DNA of 6,230 nt from contig CATOKC010000163.1 in NCBI GenBank assembly GCA_951800675.1, positions 1 to 6,230 of the forward strand, in the 5' to 3' direction. The translations under genes and the position numbers were made by a program. The notes under the pieces are model-generated. The model saw only the letters and a program-made list of their open reading frames with translations, was not told the DNA's origin and did not search any database. Of this stretch, positions 5,739 to 6,230 are shown piece after piece. Numbering within the stretch: position 1 is the first letter of the stretch; every line of letters starts with the position of its first letter. Origin of the DNA: an uncultured Oscillibacter sp. Its GTDB lineage: Bacteria; Bacillota_A; Clostridia; Oscillospirales; Oscillospiraceae.

Positions 5739-5765
5739 GGGGATCGGGGCTTTTCCCCGGTCCCC
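5739..5765 (+). other. Strong hairpin in the tRNA-His/tRNA-Gln spacer
   Basis: GGGGATCGGGG (5739-5749) pairs with CCCCGGTCCCC (5755-5765) as an 11-bp stem with one T-G wobble and the loop CTTTT. The bases after it (GCGCTTATT) are not a proper T-run, so complete termination is unlikely. It could be an RNA-processing signal or partial attenuator inside the cluster. Confidence 0.55.
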
Positions 5766-5781
5766 GCGCTTATTCCTGCAC

Positions 5782-5856
5782 GGGGACGTAGCCAAGCGGT
5801 AAGGCAAGGGACTTTGACTCCCTCATGCGCTGGTTCGAGTCCAGCCGTCCCTGCCA
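5782..5856 (+). tRNA. tRNA-Gln (anticodon TTG)
   Basis: The acceptor GGGGACG (5782-5788) pairs with CGTCCCT (5846-5852), with G-T at the first pair, then discriminator G and CCA (5854-5856). The anticodon stem AGGGA/TCCCT encloses CTTTGAC, with TTG at 5814-5816, reading CAA and CAG. The T-arm GCTGG-TTCGAGT-CCAGC is perfect. Confidence 0.95.
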
Positions 5857-5860
5857 GCTC

Positions 5861-6159
5861 AGAAATTCCCCTTACCGCTCCGTTTCCGCCTTGCGGCGAA
5901 AACCGCGCCGGACGGGAAGTTTCTTCGCTCCTGCAAGGGGGAGCGGGTTCCCCCCTTGAGCAACCCCCACCCCTGCGGGGGACGGGAGACGAGGGGAGCA
6001 GGACAAAGGTAAGCGCAGCGAAACCGTGCGCGGCGTTCACCCCCCCGCAAAAATGGGGGCCCCCCGCAAAATCGATAGATTTTGTGGGGAGAGGAGGAAG
6101 GAATGGAGCGGGCGCAGTCCTCGCCCCGCAGGGCGGGGACGGAGCAGAGCGGAATTTCT
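5861..6159. mobile_element. MITE-like 299-bp element with imperfect terminal inverted repeats
   Basis: This non-coding segment almost fills the tRNA-Gln/tRNA-Lys spacer. Its ends match as inverted repeats in three ordered blocks: AGAAATTCC (5861-5869) with GGAATTTCT (6151-6159), GCTCCGT (5877-5883) with ACGGAGC (6139-6145), and CCGCC (5886-5890) with GGCGG (6132-6136). The gaps between blocks are 7 versus 5 and 2 versus 2 bases. The interior is rich in hairpins: GAAATTCCC with GGGAA-TTTC (5862-5923), AAGGGGG with CCCCCTT (5935-5957), CCCC-TGC-GGGG (5970-5980), a 12-bp stem at 6062-6089, and CCCCGC-AGG-GCGGGG (6124-6138). There is no transposase, no credible gene, and no target duplication that I can see. 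It may be a non-autonomous transposable repeat or another dispersed structured repeat; a single copy in one window cannot prove mobility. Confidence 0.5.
6041..6089. repeat. Direct repeat feeding alternative hairpins inside the element
   Basis: CCCCCCGCAAAA occurs at 6041-6052 and again at 6060-6071. The second copy opens a 12-bp stem: CCCCGCAAAATC (6062-6073), loop GATA, then GATTTTGTGGGG (6078-6089), with one G-T pair. The first copy can instead fold as CCCCC (6042-6046) with GGGGG (6055-6059). Other C/G-run pairings between the two are also possible. Confidence 0.65.
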
Positions 6160-6168
6160 TCCGACGAC

Positions 6169-6230
6169 GACCCGGTAGCTCAGTCGGCAGAGCAACTGCC
6201 TTTTAAGCAGTGGGTCCGGGGTTCGAATCC
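6169..6230 (+). tRNA. tRNA-Lys (anticodon TTT), cut by the right edge
   Basis: The acceptor 5' strand GACCCGG (6169-6175) is followed by TA and the D-arm GCTC...GAGC. The anticodon stem ACTGC (6195-6199)/GCAGT (6207-6211) encloses CTTTTAA, with TTT at 6202-6204, reading AAA and AAG. The window ends in the T-arm (GGTTCGAATCC), so the acceptor 3' strand is not visible. It lies 9 bp after the MITE-like element and has no promoter of its own that I can find. Confidence 0.92.

Noticed and set aside
5857..6168. CRISPR array in the repeat-rich tRNA spacer
   Set aside because: The repeats are inverted, short and unevenly spaced, with no regular repeat-spacer pattern and no cas genes.

Overview
The window is GC-rich bacterial DNA with strong Shine-Dalgarno sites, consensus sigma-A type promoters, a lipoprotein with a Gly/Ser-rich linker, CCA-encoding tRNA genes, and genes typical of anaerobic gut Clostridia (paired NSS transporters, a C_GCAxxG_C_C redox-type protein, a chromosomal TraX-family protein). 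This suggests a GC-rich member of the Oscillospiraceae/Ruminococcaceae group (Flavonifractor- or Oscillibacter-like). That placement is inferred from gene content and style, not from a database match.

Left part (1-3001): a sodium:neurotransmitter symporter (NSS) family transporter, cut by the left edge, runs on the + strand. It meets a second, complete NSS transporter on the - strand, and the two share one bidirectional terminator. The second transporter is the downstream gene of a two-gene operon. Its start codon overlaps the stop of a small cysteine-motif protein (C_GCAxxG_C_C family), and a near-consensus promoter (TTGCTA-17-TATAAT) drives both.

Middle (3002-5315): a TraX-family membrane protein (+) and a DUF4352-like secreted lipoprotein (-) converge on another strong bidirectional terminator. 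The lipoprotein has a strong promoter (TTGACT-17-TATGAT) and a leader of about 100 nt containing a widely spaced 9-bp inverted repeat. Its promoter overlaps a weaker, divergent candidate promoter for a class I glutamine amidotransferase of the gamma-glutamyl-GABA hydrolase (PuuD/peptidase C26) type.

Right part (5316-6230): a tRNA cluster on the + strand reads Gly(TCC), Arg(TCT), His(GTG), Gln(TTG) and Lys(TTT), the last cut by the right edge. It starts from a TTGACA-17-TATGCT promoter. The space of about 310 bp between tRNA-Gln and tRNA-Lys holds no credible gene. It is almost filled by a 299-bp element with imperfect terminal inverted repeats and many internal hairpins, probably a MITE-like or other dispersed structured repeat. 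It is the most unusual object in the window.

The protein genes point to amino-acid and gamma-glutamyl compound uptake and metabolism (two NSS carriers, one gamma-glutamyl hydrolase), but only the cysteine-motif protein and the second NSS carrier are physically linked as one transcription unit. No defence system, CRISPR array, phage or conjugation module is visible.
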